Positions 1-11,041 of a stretch of 64,000 nt of DNA are shown piece by piece (position 1 is the first letter of the stretch; every line of letters starts with the position of its first letter). Location: contig NZ_AP025506.1 in assembly GCF_024347595.1 (NCBI RefSeq), forward strand, positions 3,286,001-3,350,000. Direction: 5' to 3'. Under the pieces are notes generated by a model. The model had not been told where the DNA came from, ran no database searches, and saw nothing but the letters and a program-made list of their open reading frames with translations. The DNA comes from Vibrio pomeroyi (GTDB lineage Bacteria; Pseudomonadota; Gammaproteobacteria; Enterobacterales; Vibrionaceae). Made by a program: the position numbers and the translations under genes.

Positions 1-130
1 TTGCTTCACCAACGCCCATGTTTAGGGTGATTTTCTCAATCCTAGGGACTTGCATGACGCTTGTGTAGCTGAACTCTTTGGTAAGCTCAGCGACTACAGA
101 CGACTTGTAGTAATCATGCAGTTTCGCCAT
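1..130 (-). CDS. rplE: 50S ribosomal protein L5 (partial, N-terminal end)
   Basis: Only the first 43 codons lie in the window and the rest continues past position 1. The reading begins [16 protein letters not shown] and contains the L5 motif [14 protein letters not shown]5 binds 5S rRNA in the central protuberance of the large subunit. The ATG is at 128-130 on the minus strand, 24 bases after the rplX stop, so it is the third gene of the spc operon as in other gammaproteobacteria. Confidence 0.95.
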   Translation of the reverse strand, partial: MAKLHDYYKSSVVAELTKEFSYTSVMQVPRIEKITLNMGVGEA

Positions 131-154
131 AGTAGAACTCCAAATTACTTCTAA

Positions 155-472
155 TTAGTTAGAAACAGTTTCGCCGTTAGATTTGAAGAAACGAACTTTC
201 TTGCCATCTTCGATACGGAAACCGATACGGTCTGCTTTACCAGTAGCCGCGTTAAAAACTGCAACGTTAGAAGCGTCAATAGCTGCTTCTTGTTCAACGA
301 TGCCACCTTGTTGACCTAGAGCCGGAACCGGCTTTTGGTGTTTCTTAACAAGGTTGATGCCTTCAACGATAACTTTACCAGTTGTCAGAACCTTAGTTAC
401 TTTACCTTTCTTGCCTTTATCTTTACCAGCAAGAATGATTACTTCGTCATTACGACGGATTTTAGCTGCCAT
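155..472 (-). CDS. rplX: 50S ribosomal protein L24
   Basis: This 105-residue protein starts [20 protein letters not shown], the KOW-motif N-terminus of L24, and the length is normal for the family. L24 is an assembly initiator that binds the 5' domain of 23S rRNA. It sits 11 bases after rplN and 24 bases before rplE, so the three are translated from one spc-operon transcript. Nothing is unusual. Several residues of the N-terminus are lysine or arginine, as expected for rRNA contact. Confidence 0.97.
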   Translation of the reverse strand: MAAKIRRNDEVIILAGKDKGKKGKVTKVLTTGKVIVEGINLVKKHQKPVPALGQQGGIVEQEAAIDASNVAVFNAATGKADRIGFRIEDGKKVRFFKSNGETVSN

Positions 473-483
473 GTTGCCGCTCC

Positions 484-855
484 TTACAGAACTTCAGGTG
501 CTAGTGATACAATCTTCATGAATTTCGCGTTACGAAGTTCACGAGTCACAGGACCAAAGATACGTGTGCCGACTGGTTGCTCAGTAGTGTCGTTTAACAA
601 TACACAAGCATTACTGTCGAAGCGAATGACAGAACCGTCTGGGCGACGAACGCCTTTACGGGTGCGCACTACTACCGCCTTCAGAACATCACCTTTCTTT
701 ACTTTACCGCGAGGAATCGCTTCCTTCACTGTAACCTTGATGACGTCACCGATATGTGCATAACGGCGGTGAGAGCCACCCAGAACCTTAATACACATTA
801 CCTTGCGCGCGCCAGAGTTATCTGCTGCGTCAAGTGTACTTTGCATCTGGATCAT
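484..855 (-). CDS. rplN: 50S ribosomal protein L14
   Basis: The 123-residue product begins [20 protein letters not shown], the signature start of bacterial L14, and has the usual length. L14 lies at the subunit interface and takes part in intersubunit bridges. It is the first gene of the spc operon: a promoter with a 5' leader of about 60 bases lies directly upstream and a strong terminator for the S10 operon lies beyond that. The start is the family's conserved one. Confidence 0.98.
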   Translation of the reverse strand: MIQMQSTLDAADNSGARKVMCIKVLGGSHRRYAHIGDVIKVTVKEAIPRGKVKKGDVLKAVVVRTRKGVRRPDGSVIRFDSNACVLLNDTTEQPVGTRIFGPVTRELRNAKFMKIVSLAPEVL

Positions 856-916
856 TGTTAGTGCTCCGCTAAATATTAAAACTAGACCCTCTCGGGTCGG
901 GCTGCCTCTTTAAAAG

Positions 917-933
917 GGACGCGAATTGTACCA
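917..933 (-). promoter_or_regulatory. Promoter of the spc operon, extended -10 type
   Basis: On the minus strand TGGTACAAT (plus 925-933) is a TGn-extended -10 element, followed by TCGCGTCCC, a GC-rich discriminator at the likely start point near 918. No good -35 hexamer is seen at 16-18 bases, which fits an extended -10 promoter. It lies between the S10-operon terminator and rplN. The GC-rich discriminator is a known feature of stringently controlled promoters. Control here is inference. Confidence 0.6.
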
Positions 934-956
934 CCCTTTTTTTAAATTGGGTAGAC

Positions 957-995
957 AAAAAACAAGCGGCTCCAAAAAATAATTTGGAGCCGCTT
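957..995 (-). terminator. Rho-independent terminator of the S10 operon
   Basis: A perfect 13-bp stem (964-976 with 983-995) closes a 6-base loop, and on the minus strand it is followed by G and six T. It lies 22 bases after the rpsQ stop, exactly at the boundary between the S10 and spc operons. Confidence 0.85.
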
Positions 996-1017
996 ATAAG
1001 TTATAGAATTACAAAGA

Positions 1018-1272
1018 TTAAATCTTCGCTTTTTCTAGAACTTTAACCAATGTCCAAGACTTAGTCTTAGACAGAGGACGACACTCAGCGATTTCAACTT
1101 TGTCGCCTAGGCCACAAGTGTTGTCTTCGTCGTGTGCGTGTACTTTAGTCGTGCGTTTGATGAACTTACCGTAAATTGGGTGTTTTACAGTGCGTTCAAT
1201 AGCAACAACGATAGACTTGTCCATCTTGTCGCTTACTACACGGCCTTGCTGGATGCGGTTAGTTTCGCTCAT
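1018..1272 (-). CDS. rpsQ: 30S ribosomal protein S17
   Basis: This 84-residue protein begins [20 protein letters not shown] and contains [14 protein letters not shown], both typical of S17, an early-binding small-subunit protein that contacts the 5' domain of 16S rRNA. Its ATG overlaps the rpmC stop by one base (TAATG), indicating translational coupling. It is the last gene of the S10 operon, and a strong terminator follows. Confidence 0.97.
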   Translation of the reverse strand: MSETNRIQQGRVVSDKMDKSIVVAIERTVKHPIYGKFIKRTTKVHAHDEDNTCGLGDKVEIAECRPLSKTKSWTLVKVLEKAKI

Positions 1273-1463
1273 TATGCGCCTGCCTTTTCAGTCAAAACAG
1301 TTTTCACACGTGCGATGTCACGGCGTACAGCTTTTAGAGTATGAGTTTGCTGAAGTTGACCAGTTGCAGCTTGCATGCGCAAGTTGAACTGTTCACGTAG
1401 CAAATTCAATAGCTCAGCGTTAAGCTCTTCAACGTTCTTTTCGCGTAGATCTTGTGCTTTCAT
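1272..1463 (-). CDS. rpmC: 50S ribosomal protein L29
   Basis: This 63-residue protein starts [15 protein letters not shown], the conserved L29 start. L29 sits at the peptide exit tunnel next to L23. An in-frame GTG one codon upstream (1464-1466) is possible, but the ATG at 1461-1463 gives the family length. That ATG overlaps the rplP stop as TGATG, so translation is coupled on both sides: rplP-rpmC and rpmC-rpsQ share single bases. Confidence 0.96.
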   Translation of the reverse strand: MKAQDLREKNVEELNAELLNLLREQFNLRMQAATGQLQQTHTLKAVRRDIARVKTVLTEKAGA

Positions 1464-1873
1464 CACATCACCTGCTTAGTTACAAAAGTAGTTTTAACAG
1501 GCAGTTTACGTGCCGCTAGGCGGAACGCTTCACGTGCCAACTCTTCAGGTACGCCATTCATCTCGTACATAACTTTGCCTGGTTGGATTTGAGCAACCCA
1601 GTACGCAACTGAACCTTTACCTTTACCTTGACGAACTTCAAGAGGCTTTTCAGTAATTGGCTTGTCTGGGAATACACGAATCCAGATTTGACCTTGACGC
1701 TTAATGTGACGTGTCATAGCACGACGTGCCGCTTCGATTTGACGTGCAGTCAGACGACCACGGCCAACAGCTTTAAGACCGAATTCGCCGAAGCTTACTT
1801 CAGTACCTTTAGCTAGACCACGGTTACGACCAGTCATAACCTTGCGGAACTTAGTACGTTTTGGTTGTAGCAT
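1463..1873 (-). CDS. rplP: 50S ribosomal protein L16
   Basis: The 136-residue sequence [20 protein letters not shown] is the invariant L16 start, and the length is that of E. coli L16. L16 organises the A-site region of the large subunit near the peptidyl-transferase centre. It is 11 bases after rpsC and overlaps rpmC by one base. No anomaly is seen. Confidence 0.98.
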   Translation of the reverse strand: MLQPKRTKFRKVMTGRNRGLAKGTEVSFGEFGLKAVGRGRLTARQIEAARRAMTRHIKRQGQIWIRVFPDKPITEKPLEVRQGKGKGSVAYWVAQIQPGKVMYEMNGVPEELAREAFRLAARKLPVKTTFVTKQVM

Positions 1874-1884
1874 CGTTCGACTCC

Positions 1885-2583
1885 TTACTTACGGCCTTTA
1901 CGCTGCTTCTTAGGCTTATCGCCTTTAGGCTCTACTGCGTTAGCAGCTGGCATACCGCCTAGAATCTCACCTTTGAAGATCCAAACTTTAATGCCGATCA
2001 CACCGTATTGAGTGTGAGCCGAAGAAGTTGCGTAATCAATGTCTGCACGTAGAGTGTGTAGAGGCACACGGCCTTCACGGTACCACTCAGAACGTGCGAT
2101 TTCAGCACCGCCAAGACGGCCGCCTACTTGTACTTTGATGCCTTTAGCGCCTAGACGCATAGCATTTTGTACCGCACGCTTCATTGCACGACGGAACATA
2201 ACACGACGCTCTAGTTGAGACGCGATGCTATCAGCTACAAGCTGACCATCTAGCTCAGGCTTACGTACTTCAGCGATGTTAATTTGCGCTGGTACACCTG
2301 CGATTTTAGCTACAGCTGCGCGTAGCTTCTCTACGTCTTCACCTTTCTTACCGATAACAACGCCAGGACGAGCAGTGTGAATAGTCACACGGATGCTCTT
2401 AGCTGGACGCTCGATAACGATACGAGATAATGATGCTTTTTGTAGTTCCTTGGTAAGGAACTGACGTACCTTGAAGTCGCCGTCTAGGTTGTCAGCGAAT
2501 TCGTTGGTATTAGCAAACCATGTAGCATTCCAAGGCTTAACGATGCCAAGACGAATACCATTAGGATGTACTTTCTGACCCAT
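1885..2583 (-). CDS. rpsC: 30S ribosomal protein S3
   Basis: The 232-residue product begins [20 protein letters not shown]. It carries the KH-type GxxG loop within [16 protein letters not shown] (about residues 73-88) and a basic C-terminal tail ending KKQRKGRK. S3 lines the mRNA entry channel and contributes to helicase activity of the small subunit. It lies between rplV (18 bases upstream) and rplP in the S10 operon, with normal family length. Confidence 0.98.
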
Positions 2584-2601
2584 TGCTTACTCTCCTAGTC
2601 T

Positions 2602-2934
2602 TTAGCGATCTGCTACAACAATAGTGATGTGGCTTGAACGCTTCAAGATACGATCCGCACGACCTTTAGCACGAGGCATAATACGCTTCATGATAGGGCC
2701 CTCATCTACGAAGATTTTAGCGACATTTAGATCGTCGATATCTGCACCTTCGTTATGTTCCGCGTTAGCGATAGCTGACTCAAGAACCTTCTTAACCAAT
2801 ACAGCAGCTTTTTTGTTGCTGAAAGTTAGAATTTCTAGAGCTTGGTCTACCGACTTACCGCGAATTTGGTCTGCAACTAAGCGAGCTTTCTGTGGAGAAA
2901 TACGAGCAAAGTTATGTTTAGCTAAAGCTTCCAT
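2602..2934 (-). CDS. rplV: 50S ribosomal protein L22
   Basis: This 110-residue L22 starts [21 protein letters not shown]22 has a globular part on the ribosome surface and a beta-hairpin, around SHITIV in the C-terminal part, that lines the exit tunnel. Two consecutive ATG codons are present (2935-2937 and 2932-2934). The GGAG ribosome-binding site (plus 2941-2944) is only 3 bases from the first but 6 from the second, so the second is chosen. Confidence 0.96.
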   Translation of the reverse strand: MEALAKHNFARISPQKARLVADQIRGKSVDQALEILTFSNKKAAVLVKKVLESAIANAEHNEGADIDDLNVAKIFVDEGPIMKRIMPRAKGRADRILKRSSHITIVVADR

Positions 2935-2944
2935 CATCTACTCC

Positions 2945-3235
<291 letters not shown>

Positions 3236-3242
3236 TTATAAA

Positions 3243-4067
3243 TTATTTAGTGCGACGACGTACGATGTACTTGTCAGTGCGCTTGTTCTTACGAGTCTTG
3301 AAGCCCTTAGTAGGAACGCCCCAAGGAGAAACTGGGTGACGACCACCAGATGTGCGGCCTTCACCACCACCATGTGGGTGATCCACCGGGTTCATTACTA
3401 CACCACGTACGGTTGGACGTACGCCGCGCCAGCGTGAAGCACCAGCTTTACCAAGTTCACGTAGCATATGCTCAGAGTTACCAACTTCACCGATCGTTGC
3501 ACGACCTTCAGAAAGTACTTTGCGCATCTCACCAGAACGTAGACGGATAGTTACGTATGCACCATCGCGAGCGATGATTTGAGCATAAGCACCAGCCGAA
3601 CGAGCTAGTTGAGCACCTTTACCAGGCTTAAGTTCAACACAGTGTACAGTAGAACCTACTGGGATGTTGCGCATCGGCAGAGTGTTACCTGCTTTGATTG
3701 GCGCATCTACACCAGATTGAATCTGGTCACCTGCGTTAACACCTTTAGGTGCAATGATGTAACGACGCTCACCGTCTGCGTACAGAACTAGAGCGATGTT
3801 AGCACTACGGTTTGGATCGTATTCTAGACGCTCAACTTTCGCTGGGATGCCATCTTTAGTACGTTTGAAGTCAATCAGACGGTAATGGTGCTTGTGACCA
3901 CCACCGATGTGACGTACTGTAATACGACCGTTGTTGTTACGACCACCGTTCTTAGAGTTTTTCTCTAGAAGTGGTGCGTATGGCTTACCCTTGTGCAGGT
4001 CAGCGTTAACAACTTTAACGACGTGACGACGACCAGGGGAAGTCGGCTTACATTTAACAATAGCCAT
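3243..4067 (-). CDS. rplB: 50S ribosomal protein L2
   Basis: This 274-residue protein starts [20 protein letters not shown] and ends with the conserved basic tail [12 protein letters not shown]. The block [20 protein letters not shown] contains the histidine (HPHGGGEG) implicated in peptidyl-transferase centre structure. L2 is required for subunit association. It lies between rplW (14 bases upstream) and rpsS in the S10 operon. Confidence 0.98.
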   Translation of the reverse strand: MAIVKCKPTSPGRRHVVKVVNADLHKGKPYAPLLEKNSKNGGRNNNGRITVRHIGGGHKHHYRLIDFKRTKDGIPAKVERLEYDPNRSANIALVLYADGERRYIIAPKGVNAGDQIQSGVDAPIKAGNTLPMRNIPVGSTVHCVELKPGKGAQLARSAGAYAQIIARDGAYVTIRLRSGEMRKVLSEGRATIGEVGNSEHMLRELGKAGASRWRGVRPTVRGVVMNPVDHPHGGGEGRTSGGRHPVSPWGVPTKGFKTRKNKRTDKYIVRRRTK

Positions 4068-4081
4068 TTTTACTACTCCTG

Positions 4082-4384
4082 TTATTCCGCGCCGCCAACG
4101 AAGTCAAGATCTTGACCTTCTTTCAAAGTAACGTAGGCTTTCTTAACGTCTGAACGACGGCCTTCACGCATACCTTGACGTTTGGTCTTACCCTTTAATA
4201 CAAGAGTATTTACAGACTTAACTTCAACTTCAAATAGCTTTTCTACAGCTGCTTTGATCTCTTTCTTAGTTGCATCTTTAGCTACTTTGAAAACGATAGT
4301 GTTCGCTTTCTCAGCTGCCATAGTTGCTTTTTCAGAGATGTGCGGAGCACGTAGAACTTTTAAGATACGCTCTTCAGTGATCAT
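4082..4384 (-). CDS. rplW: 50S ribosomal protein L23
   Basis: The 100-residue sequence [20 protein letters not shown] is a standard bacterial L23 start. L23 surrounds the peptide exit and docks trigger factor and the signal recognition particle. The ATG overlaps the rplD stop by four bases (4381-4384), so translation is coupled to L4. Confidence 0.97.
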   Translation of the reverse strand: MITEERILKVLRAPHISEKATMAAEKANTIVFKVAKDATKKEIKAAVEKLFEVEVKSVNTLVLKGKTKRQGMREGRRSDVKKAYVTLKEGQDLDFVGGAE

Positions 4385-4983
4385 GCTAGCATCTCCTCAA
4401 CTTGCTTAACTGCGTCAGCAGTCATTAGAACCTTGTCGAAAGCGATTAGTGATACTGGATCAACACCAGCAACATCACGTGCGTCTACTTTGTATAGGTT
4501 ACGAGCAGCTAAGAATAGATTTTCATCTACTTCGCCAGTCACAATCAGAACGTCGCTTAGCTCAAGCTCTTTAAGCTTAGCTACAAGTTCTTTTGTTTTT
4601 GGTGCTTCTACAGAGAAGTTATCAACAACGATTAAACGCTCTTGACGAACTAGCTCAGAAAGAATGCTCTTCATAGCACCGCGGTACATTTTTTTGTTTA
4701 CTTTTTGGCTGTGATCTTGTGGTTTCGCAGCAAAAGTAACACCACCTGTACGCCAGATTGGGCTACGAATTGTACCAGCACGTGCGCGGCCAGTACCTTT
4801 TTGACGCCATGGCTTAGCGCCACCGCCAGATACTTCAGAACGAGTCTTTTGAGCACGAGTACCTTGACGAGCACCTGCTGCATATGCAACAACTACTTGG
4901 TGTACAAGAGCTTCGTTGAAGTCACGTCCGAAAGTAGTCTCGGAAACAGTTAGTGCATCAGCACCTTTAACCATCAATTCCAT
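4381..4983 (-). CDS. rplD: 50S ribosomal protein L4
   Basis: The 200-residue product begins [20 protein letters not shown], with the tunnel-loop block [20 protein letters not shown] and [20 protein letters not shown]4 is a tunnel protein and, in enterobacteria and relatives, the autogenous repressor of the S10 operon acting on the rpsJ leader. It overlaps rplW by four bases and follows rplC by 16. Autoregulation here is inferred from the family and was not read directly. Confidence 0.98.
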   Translation of the reverse strand: MELMVKGADALTVSETTFGRDFNEALVHQVVVAYAAGARQGTRAQKTRSEVSGGGAKPWRQKGTGRARAGTIRSPIWRTGGVTFAAKPQDHSQKVNKKMYRGAMKSILSELVRQERLIVVDNFSVEAPKTKELVAKLKELELSDVLIVTGEVDENLFLAARNLYKVDARDVAGVDPVSLIAFDKVLMTADAVKQVEEMLA

Positions 4984-4999
4984 TACTTACTCCTAGACG

Positions 5000-5629
5000 T
5001 TATGCTTTAACAGCAGGTTTTACGATCACGTTTCCGCCTGTTGAGCCCGGTACTGCACCTTTAATAAGGAGTAGATTGCGCTCAGCGTCAACACGTACGA
5101 TCTCTAGGTTTTGAGTCGTTACACGCTCAGCACCCATGTGACCTGCCATTTTCTTGCCTTTAAACACGCGGCCTGGAGTTTGACATTGGCCAATTGAACC
5201 CGGTGCGCGGTGAGACAAAGAGTTACCGTGAGTCATATCTTGAGTAGAGAAGTTCCAACGCTTGATAGCGCCTTGGAAGCCTTTACCTTTAGATGTACCA
5301 GTAACGTCTACTTTTTTAATTTCGTTGAAAAGTTCTACGTTTAGCTCAGCGCCAACTTCAAACTCTTCGCCGTTTTCTAAACGGAATTCCCAAAGACCGC
5401 GACCTGCTTCTACACCCGCTTTCGCGAAGTGACCAGCTTCAGGTTTAGTTACACGGTTAGCTTTCTTAGCACCAGTAGTTACTTGGATTGCTGCGTAGCC
5501 GTCTGTCTCAAGAGTTTTAACTTGAGAAATACGGTTCGCTTCAACCTCAACAACAGTTACTGGGATAGAAACGCCTTCTTCAGTAAATACGCGGGTCATA
5601 CCCACTTTACGTCCGACTAGACCAATCAT
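5000..5629 (-). CDS. rplC: 50S ribosomal protein L3
   Basis: This 209-residue protein starts [20 protein letters not shown] and carries the conserved loop [20 protein letters not shown], whose glutamine is the target of PrmB methylation in E. coli. L3 is one of the two assembly initiators of the large subunit. It is 14 bases downstream of rpsJ, with normal length. Confidence 0.98.
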
Positions 5630-5643
5630 TATTCTTATCTCCC

Positions 5644-6206
<563 letters not shown>

Positions 6207-6234
6207 ATTATACAGATCACACTTTAACTTGCAA
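6207..6234 (-). promoter_or_regulatory. Candidate distal promoter of the S10 operon
   Basis: TTGCAA (plus 6229-6234), a 16-base spacer and a perfect TATAAT (plus 6207-6212) are read on the minus strand toward rpsJ. It lies about 250 bases before the rpsJ start and downstream of the hairpin that separates this operon from the convergent side of bfr. Confidence 0.6.
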
Positions 6235-6329
6235 GCTGTGTTTGAAAAATAATCGCAGAATCGATTTAAGGGGATAAGTGGGGTGTTTCGATTGCGCGGT
6301 AGTGCCCTACCGTTGAAAATTGTAAGCAA

Positions 6330-6362
6330 GGTAACAGCTCTGTTTAAGCCTCAGCTGTTACC
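6330..6362. terminator. Hairpin terminator after bfr
   Basis: A perfect 10-bp stem (6330-6339 with 6353-6362) has a 13-base loop, 18 bases beyond the bfr stop. On the minus strand it is followed by only a weak T-rich stretch; on the plus strand the run CTCTTTT follows. A smaller hairpin (6297-6312) lies just beyond. It probably ends bfr transcription before the S10 promoter. Confidence 0.55.
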
Positions 6363-6380
6363 TCTTTTAATTGCTAAGTT

Positions 6381-6863
6381 TTAGCCTTCGTCTTCATCCA
6401 CATATTGAGCTTGTAGATAATTTTGGATCCCGGTCATTTTGATTAAACCGAGTTGGGTTTCTAACCAATCGACATGATCTTCTTCGTCTTCCAGGATGTC
6501 TTGAAACAGATCTCGCGACACATAGTCGTGAATATCTTCTGCGTACGCGATGGCATTTTTCAAATCAGGTATCGCTTCCATCTCAAGAGACAAATCACAC
6601 TGAAGCATCTCTTCAGTATCTTCACCAATTTTGAGCTTACCAAGATCTTGAAGGTTTGGGAGGCCTTCTAAAAATAGTATGCGTTCTATTAGATGGTCAG
6701 CATGTTTCATTTCGTCGATAGATTCGTGGTATTCCTTATCGGCAAGATGCTTTAAGCCCCAATCTTTGTACATGCGAGCATGCAAGAAGTATTGGTTTAT
6801 TGCGACGAGTTCGTTACCAAGAATTTTATTGAGATGTTGAATGATGATTGGATCGCCTTTCAT
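6381..6863 (-). CDS. bfr: Bacterioferritin
   Basis: This 160-residue protein has the complete ferroxidase set of the bacterioferritin family: E18, E51, H54, E94, E127 and H130, with Y25, and M52 as the expected haem axial ligand. It should form a 24-subunit shell that oxidises Fe(II) and stores ferric mineral in the cytoplasm. The acidic tail ends VDEDEG. The bfd gene is 81 bases upstream on the same strand, so one Fur/iron-responsive unit is likely, as in other proteobacteria. Confidence 0.97.
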   Translation of the reverse strand: MKGDPIIIQHLNKILGNELVAINQYFLHARMYKDWGLKHLADKEYHESIDEMKHADHLIERILFLEGLPNLQDLGKLKIGEDTEEMLQCDLSLEMEAIPDLKNAIAYAEDIHDYVSRDLFQDILEDEEDHVDWLETQLGLIKMTGIQNYLQAQYVDEDEG

Positions 6864-6944
6864 GACATAGCCCTCCTCTTTGGCTCTTCTAACTGTAGAA
6901 CCAAATCGAGAAGTGTCAAAAAAGCTAATGCCCTTGGGACAAAA

Positions 6945-7133
6945 CTAGCTTGCCTGTTTGAACAGGTCTTTCGCAGTATCGTTAATGACTTCTTTTGCTG
7001 AACGTACACACTTACCGCATTGACTGCCAAGTGCTGTACACTTTTTAATTCCTTTGATGTCAGTAATGCCCTCTTCTATTACGAGCTTACGGATTTTTTT
7101 ATCCGAAACCCCATGGCATAAACAAATGTACAT
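6945..7133 (-). CDS. bfd: Bacterioferritin-associated ferredoxin
   Basis: This 62-residue protein begins MYICLCHGVSDKKIRKLV and has four cysteines in the Bfd [2Fe-2S] arrangement, C4-x-C6 and C39-x2-C42, plus an additional C32. Bfd docks on bacterioferritin and passes electrons to the haem to mobilise stored iron. It lies directly upstream of bfr. A Fur-box-like sequence overlaps the likely promoter. Length and motif match the family. Confidence 0.94.
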   Translation of the reverse strand: MYICLCHGVSDKKIRKLVIEEGITDIKGIKKCTALGSQCGKCVRSAKEVINDTAKDLFKQAS

Positions 7134-7372
7134 ACTAAAACCTAAACCTTTAACTTAGGGTTAAATATAAAAAGGAATTATTCTTATTACCAGTCATATT
7201 TAAGGTTTGGTTATATCGATTGGTTATAGTGTTTTGCGAGTAATTGGTAAAAATGGCTTTGAAGGTCGTATTACAGAAGGGGGTTATTAAGGTAGGTCAG
7301 TAAATAACTGTATTTAAATTAGAATATAGTTTGCGGTTATTAAGTGCGATGAATTTCCCTTATAACCAAAAT
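7134..7372. other. bfd-tuf intergenic region
   Basis: This non-coding stretch holds the bfd promoter region (candidate -10 TATATT at plus 7164-7169 and the Fur-box candidate at 7173-7191) and, at its right end, the tuf terminator. Between about 7195 and 7370 I see only A/T-rich sequence without a supportable gene or repeat. Confidence 0.5.
7173..7191 (-). promoter_or_regulatory. Candidate Fur box upstream of bfd
   Basis: On the minus strand this 19-base stretch matches the classical Fur box at 12 of 19 positions by my count. It occupies the space between a weak -35 (TGGTAA) and the -10 TATATT of bfd, 40-58 bases before the bfd start. Iron repression of bfd is known in E. coli. Binding here is inference. 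Confidence 0.35.
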
Positions 7373-7400
7373 AAAAAGGGAAGCCGAAGCTCCCCTTTTT
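7373..7400 (-). terminator. Terminator of the str operon (after tuf)
   Basis: The minus-strand RNA forms a 12-bp stem capped by a C(UUCG)G tetraloop and followed by a U run. One pair is G-U on the minus strand but a mismatch on the plus strand, which fixes its direction. It lies 46 bases after the tuf stop. Confidence 0.88.
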
Positions 7401-7446
7401 GGATGCGTGCTCTTCTAATGAAGAGAGTGCAAAAATCTAAATGCTA

Positions 7447-8631
7447 TTAAGCGAAGATTTTAGCTACAACACCAGCACCAACTGTACGGCCACCTTCGCG
7501 GATTGCGAAACGTAGACCTTCGTCCATTGCGATTGGAGCGATTAGCTCAACAGTCATTTGAACGTTGTCACCTGGCATTACCATTTCTACGCCTTCTGGT
7601 AGAGTGATGTCGCCTGTTACGTCAGTTGTACGGAAGTAGAACTGTGGACGGTAACCTTTGAAGAAAGGAGTGTGACGGCCGCCTTCGTCTTTAGAAAGTA
7701 CGTATACTTCAGACTCAAACTTAGTGTGTGGGTTGATAGAACCTTTCGCAGAAAGTACTTGACCACGTTCAACGTCATCACGCTTAGTACCACGTAGAAG
7801 TGCACCAACGTTCTCACCTGCACGACCTTCGTCAAGCAGTTTACGGAACATTTCAACACCAGTACAAGTAGTAAGAGTAGTCTCTTTGATACCAACGATT
7901 TCTACTTCGTCACCTACACGTAGGATACCGCGCTCGATACGACCAGTTACAACAGTACCACGACCTTGAATTGAGAATACGTCTTCAATTGGTAGTAGGA
8001 ACGGTTGGTCTACTGCACGCTCTGGCTCAGGGATGTAAGAATCTAGTGCTTCTGCAAGCTCAACGATCTTGTCTTCCCACTGCTTCTCGCCGTTTAGTGC
8101 GCCAAGTGCAGAACCTTGGATAACTGGTAGGTCATCACCTGGGAAGTCGTACTCAGAAAGAAGTTCACGAACTTCCATTTCTACTAGCTCAAGTAGCTCT
8201 TCGTCATCAACCATGTCACATTTGTTCATGAATACGATGATGTAAGGGATACCAACTTGACGACCAAGTAGGATGTGCTCACGAGTTTGAGGCATAGGGC
8301 CGTCAGTCGCAGCAACAACTAGGATACCGCCGTCCATTTGTGCAGCACCAGTGATCATGTTTTTAACATAATCCGCGTGTCCTGGACAGTCTACGTGTGC
8401 GTAGTGACGTGCTGGAGTGTCGTACTCAACGTGAGAAGTTGCGATTGTGATACCGCGCTCACGCTCTTCTGGAGCGTTATCGATAGATGCGAAATCTTTA
8501 GCAACACCGCCGTACACTTTTGCAAGAGTAGTACAGATAGCAGCAGTTAGAGTTGTTTTACCGTGGTCAACGTGGCCGATAGTACCAACGTTTACGTGCG
8601 GTTTCGTACGTTCAAATTTTTCTTTAGACAC
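7447..8631 (-). CDS. tuf: Elongation factor Tu
   Basis: This 394-residue GTPase delivers aminoacyl-tRNA to the ribosomal A site. The GTP motifs are G19-HVDHGKT, DCPGH near residue 81 and NKCD near 136, followed by the two beta-barrel domains. It is the last gene of the str operon, 147 bases after fusA, so by position it is the tufA copy. A second copy (tufB) would be expected elsewhere. Strong codon bias fits very high expression. Confidence 0.97.
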   Translation of the reverse strand: MSKEKFERTKPHVNVGTIGHVDHGKTTLTAAICTTLAKVYGGVAKDFASIDNAPEERERGITIATSHVEYDTPARHYAHVDCPGHADYVKNMITGAAQMDGGILVVAATDGPMPQTREHILLGRQVGIPYIIVFMNKCDMVDDEELLELVEMEVRELLSEYDFPGDDLPVIQGSALGALNGEKQWEDKIVELAEALDSYIPEPERAVDQPFLLPIEDVFSIQGRGTVVTGRIERGILRVGDEVEIVGIKETTLTTCTGVEMFRKLLDEGRAGENVGALLRGTKRDDVERGQVLSAKGSINPHTKFESEVYVLSKDEGGRHTPFFKGYRPQFYFRTTDVTGDITLPEGVEMVMPGDNVQMTVELIAPIAMDEGLRFAIREGGRTVGAGVVAKIFA

Positions 8632-8778
8632 AATCGTGTTCCTTCCTAGTTATGATTCGCCACGTTCATTATTGAGCGAGACGCGCCAGAAATTGCTATT
8701 TTATGCGCCAACTCTCGTTAGCGCAATATTTGGACGCATTGTTCTTTCAAAAAATGAAAAAAAATGCCTTCCTTTTTT
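8632..8778 (-). promoter_or_regulatory. fusA-tuf spacer with a GNRA-loop hairpin
   Basis: The 147-base spacer contains an 8-bp minus-strand hairpin (plus 8705-8712 with 8717-8724) with one G-U pair and a GAGA loop. It also contains the block AACAAT-GCGTCC (plus 8732-8743), which resembles the start region of the spc and str promoters. No convincing -35 is seen. This could be an internal tuf promoter, a processing site, or both. Confidence 0.4.
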
Positions 8779-10875
8779 TTAACCACGCTCTGCAATGATT
8801 GCTTTTGCAACATTGTTAGGCACTTCAGCGTACTCACTAAACTCCATAGAGTAAGAAGCACGACCTTGTGTCGCAGAACGTAAATCAGTTGCGTAACCGA
8901 ACATGACAGACAACGGAACTTGTGCACGAATTATCTTCAGGCCAGCTGTCCCCTCGTCCATACCTTCGATGATGCCGCGACGACGGTTAATATCGCCAAC
9001 AACGTCACCCATCCAGTCTTCTGGAGTAGTTACTTCAACTTTCATCATAGGCTCAAGCAGAACTGGTTGCGCTTCAAGTGCACCCGCTCTGAAAGCCATA
9101 GAGGCAGCGATTGTAAACGCCATCTCACTTGAATCTGTTTCATGGTAAGAACCATCATATAGTGTAGCTTTGATATCCAGAACTGGATAGCCAGCAAGTA
9201 CACCATTGTTCATCTGCTCTTCAACGCCTTTAGCAACTGAAGCGATAAACTCTTTCGGTACGATACCATTGGCAATTTCATCCACGAAGACAAAGCCTTC
9301 GCCAGTTTCTGATGGTTCCAGTTTCAGCCATACGTGACCGTACTGACCTTTACCACCATGCTCACGGATAAATTTACCTTCCGCTTTCGCTGTACCACGA
9401 ATTGTTTCACGATAAGCCACTTGCGGGTTACCAACGTTGCAGTTCACGCTAAATTCGCGCTTCATACGGTCAACGATGATATCTAAGTGTAGTTCACCCA
9501 TACCAGAAATCAGTGTCTGGCCAGTTTCCGCATCCATATCAACGCGGAACGATGGGTCTTCCGCTGCTAGTTTACCTAGAGCGATAGTCATTTTATCTTG
9601 ATCAGCTTGAGAGCTTGGCTCTACAACGATCTGAATAACTGGGTCTGGGAATTCCATGCGCTCAAGAACAATTTTATGGTTCTGATCACATAGCGTTTCA
9701 CCAGTGGTCACATCTTTCAGGCCAATGATGGCTGCGATGTCACCTGCTCGTACTTCTTTTACTTCTTCACGTTTGTTTGAGTGCATTTGAACAATGCGAC
9801 CTAAACGCTCACGTTGTTTCTTCACAGAGTTGTAAGCCGTTTTACCGCTTTCTACAACACCAGAGTAAACACGGATGAAGGTTAGAGTACCAACAAATGG
9901 GTCTGTTGCGATCTTAAATGCTAGCGCTGAGAACGGTTCTTTGTCGTCCGCGTGACGCTCTGCTTCGTTCTCGTCTTCATCGATACCTTTAATTGCAGGT
10001 ACATCGACTGGAGAAGGAAGGAAATCAACTACTGCATCTAGAACAGCTTGTACGCCTTTGTTTTTGAACGCACTACCACAAGTTGCTAATACGATTTCAT
10101 TGTTAAGGGTACGAGTACGAAGACCTTGTTTGATTTCAGCTTCTGTTAGTTCACCTTCTTCAAGGTACTTATCCATCAGCTCTTCATTTGCTTCTGCAGC
10201 AGCTTCAACAAGTTCTGTACGATATTCTTCAGCCATTTCTTGCATGTCTGCAGGAATATCTTCGTACGTGAAAGTCATGCCTTGGTCAGCTTCGTTCCAG
10301 TTGATTGCCTTCATCTTGATAAGATCGACAACACCCTGGAAGTTTTCTTCAGCACCAATGTTCAATTGAATTGGAACAGGAGTTGCACCTAGGCGATCCT
10401 TAATCTGTTCAACTACGCGCAAGAAGTCTGCGCCTGTACGGTCCATTTTATTAACGAAAACCATACGTGGAACTTGGTACTTATCAGCTTGACGCCATAC
10501 TGTCTCTGACTGAGGTTCAACACCAGATGAGCCACAGAACACAACGACTGCACCATCAAGCACACGTAAAGAACGTTCTACTTCGATAGTGAAGTCAACG
10601 TGTCCAGGAGTGTCGATGATGTTGATACGGTGGTCTGAGTACTGAGCTTCCATACCACGCCAAAACGTAGTAGTTGCTGCTGAAGTGATCGTAATACCGC
10701 GCTCTTGCTCTTGCTCCATCCAGTCCATGGTTGCTGCACCATCGTGAACTTCGCCGATTTTGTGAGAAAGACCGGTATAGAACAGAATACGTTCACTTGT
10801 GGTTGTTTTACCTGCATCTACGTGAGCAACGATACCGATATTACGGTATTGCTCTATAGGAGTTTTACGAGCCAC
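8779..10875 (-). CDS. fusA: Elongation factor G
   Basis: This 698-residue translational GTPase catalyses ribosomal translocation and, with RRF, recycling. The P-loop AHVDAGKTT spans about residues 17-25; DTPGHVDFT and [10 protein letters not shown] follow, then the domain II-V architecture of EF-G with the conserved GQYGHV block. It is the third gene of the str operon. Family length is normal, with no frameshift. A second, divergent EF-G is common in vibrios but is not in this window. Confidence 0.97.
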   Translation of the reverse strand: MARKTPIEQYRNIGIVAHVDAGKTTTSERILFYTGLSHKIGEVHDGAATMDWMEQEQERGITITSAATTTFWRGMEAQYSDHRINIIDTPGHVDFTIEVERSLRVLDGAVVVFCGSSGVEPQSETVWRQADKYQVPRMVFVNKMDRTGADFLRVVEQIKDRLGATPVPIQLNIGAEENFQGVVDLIKMKAINWNEADQGMTFTYEDIPADMQEMAEEYRTELVEAAAEANEELMDKYLEEGELTEAEIKQGLRTRTLNNEIVLATCGSAFKNKGVQAVLDAVVDFLPSPVDVPAIKGIDEDENEAERHADDKEPFSALAFKIATDPFVGTLTFIRVYSGVVESGKTAYNSVKKQRERLGRIVQMHSNKREEVKEVRAGDIAAIIGLKDVTTGETLCDQNHKIVLERMEFPDPVIQIVVEPSSQADQDKMTIALGKLAAEDPSFRVDMDAETGQTLISGMGELHLDIIVDRMKREFSVNCNVGNPQVAYRETIRGTAKAEGKFIREHGGKGQYGHVWLKLEPSETGEGFVFVDEIANGIVPKEFIASVAKGVEEQMNNGVLAGYPVLDIKATLYDGSYHETDSSEMAFTIAASMAFRAGALEAQPVLLEPMMKVEVTTPEDWMGDVVGDINRRRGIIEGMDEGTAGLKIIRAQVPLSVMFGYATDLRSATQGRASYSMEFSEYAEVPNNVAKAIIAERG

Positions 10876-11041
10876 GGTTGAATCCTCTTATTAGAGACTT
10901 AGGGACTATTGCTATGCCTAGATTGTGCGTTAAAAGCGATGCTTCGCTAAAAAGTGCATGCCCTAGAAATAGCAATAGTTCCTAGCATAAGCATAGGAAC
11001 TAAAGAAGTGCTGCAAGGAACCTTGCAGCACTAAAAAGGTA
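10876..11041 (-). promoter_or_regulatory. Structured rpsG-fusA intercistronic spacer
   Basis: The 166 bases between rpsG and fusA hold three successive inverted repeats. A 10-bp outer pair (10906-10915 with 10969-10978) encloses a small AGCGA/TCGCT hairpin near 10935-10947. Then come a near-perfect palindrome at about 10978-11000 and a 10-bp stem at 11007-11032. None is followed by a strong T run on the minus strand, so mRNA processing or stability control is more likely than termination. Confidence 0.5.
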
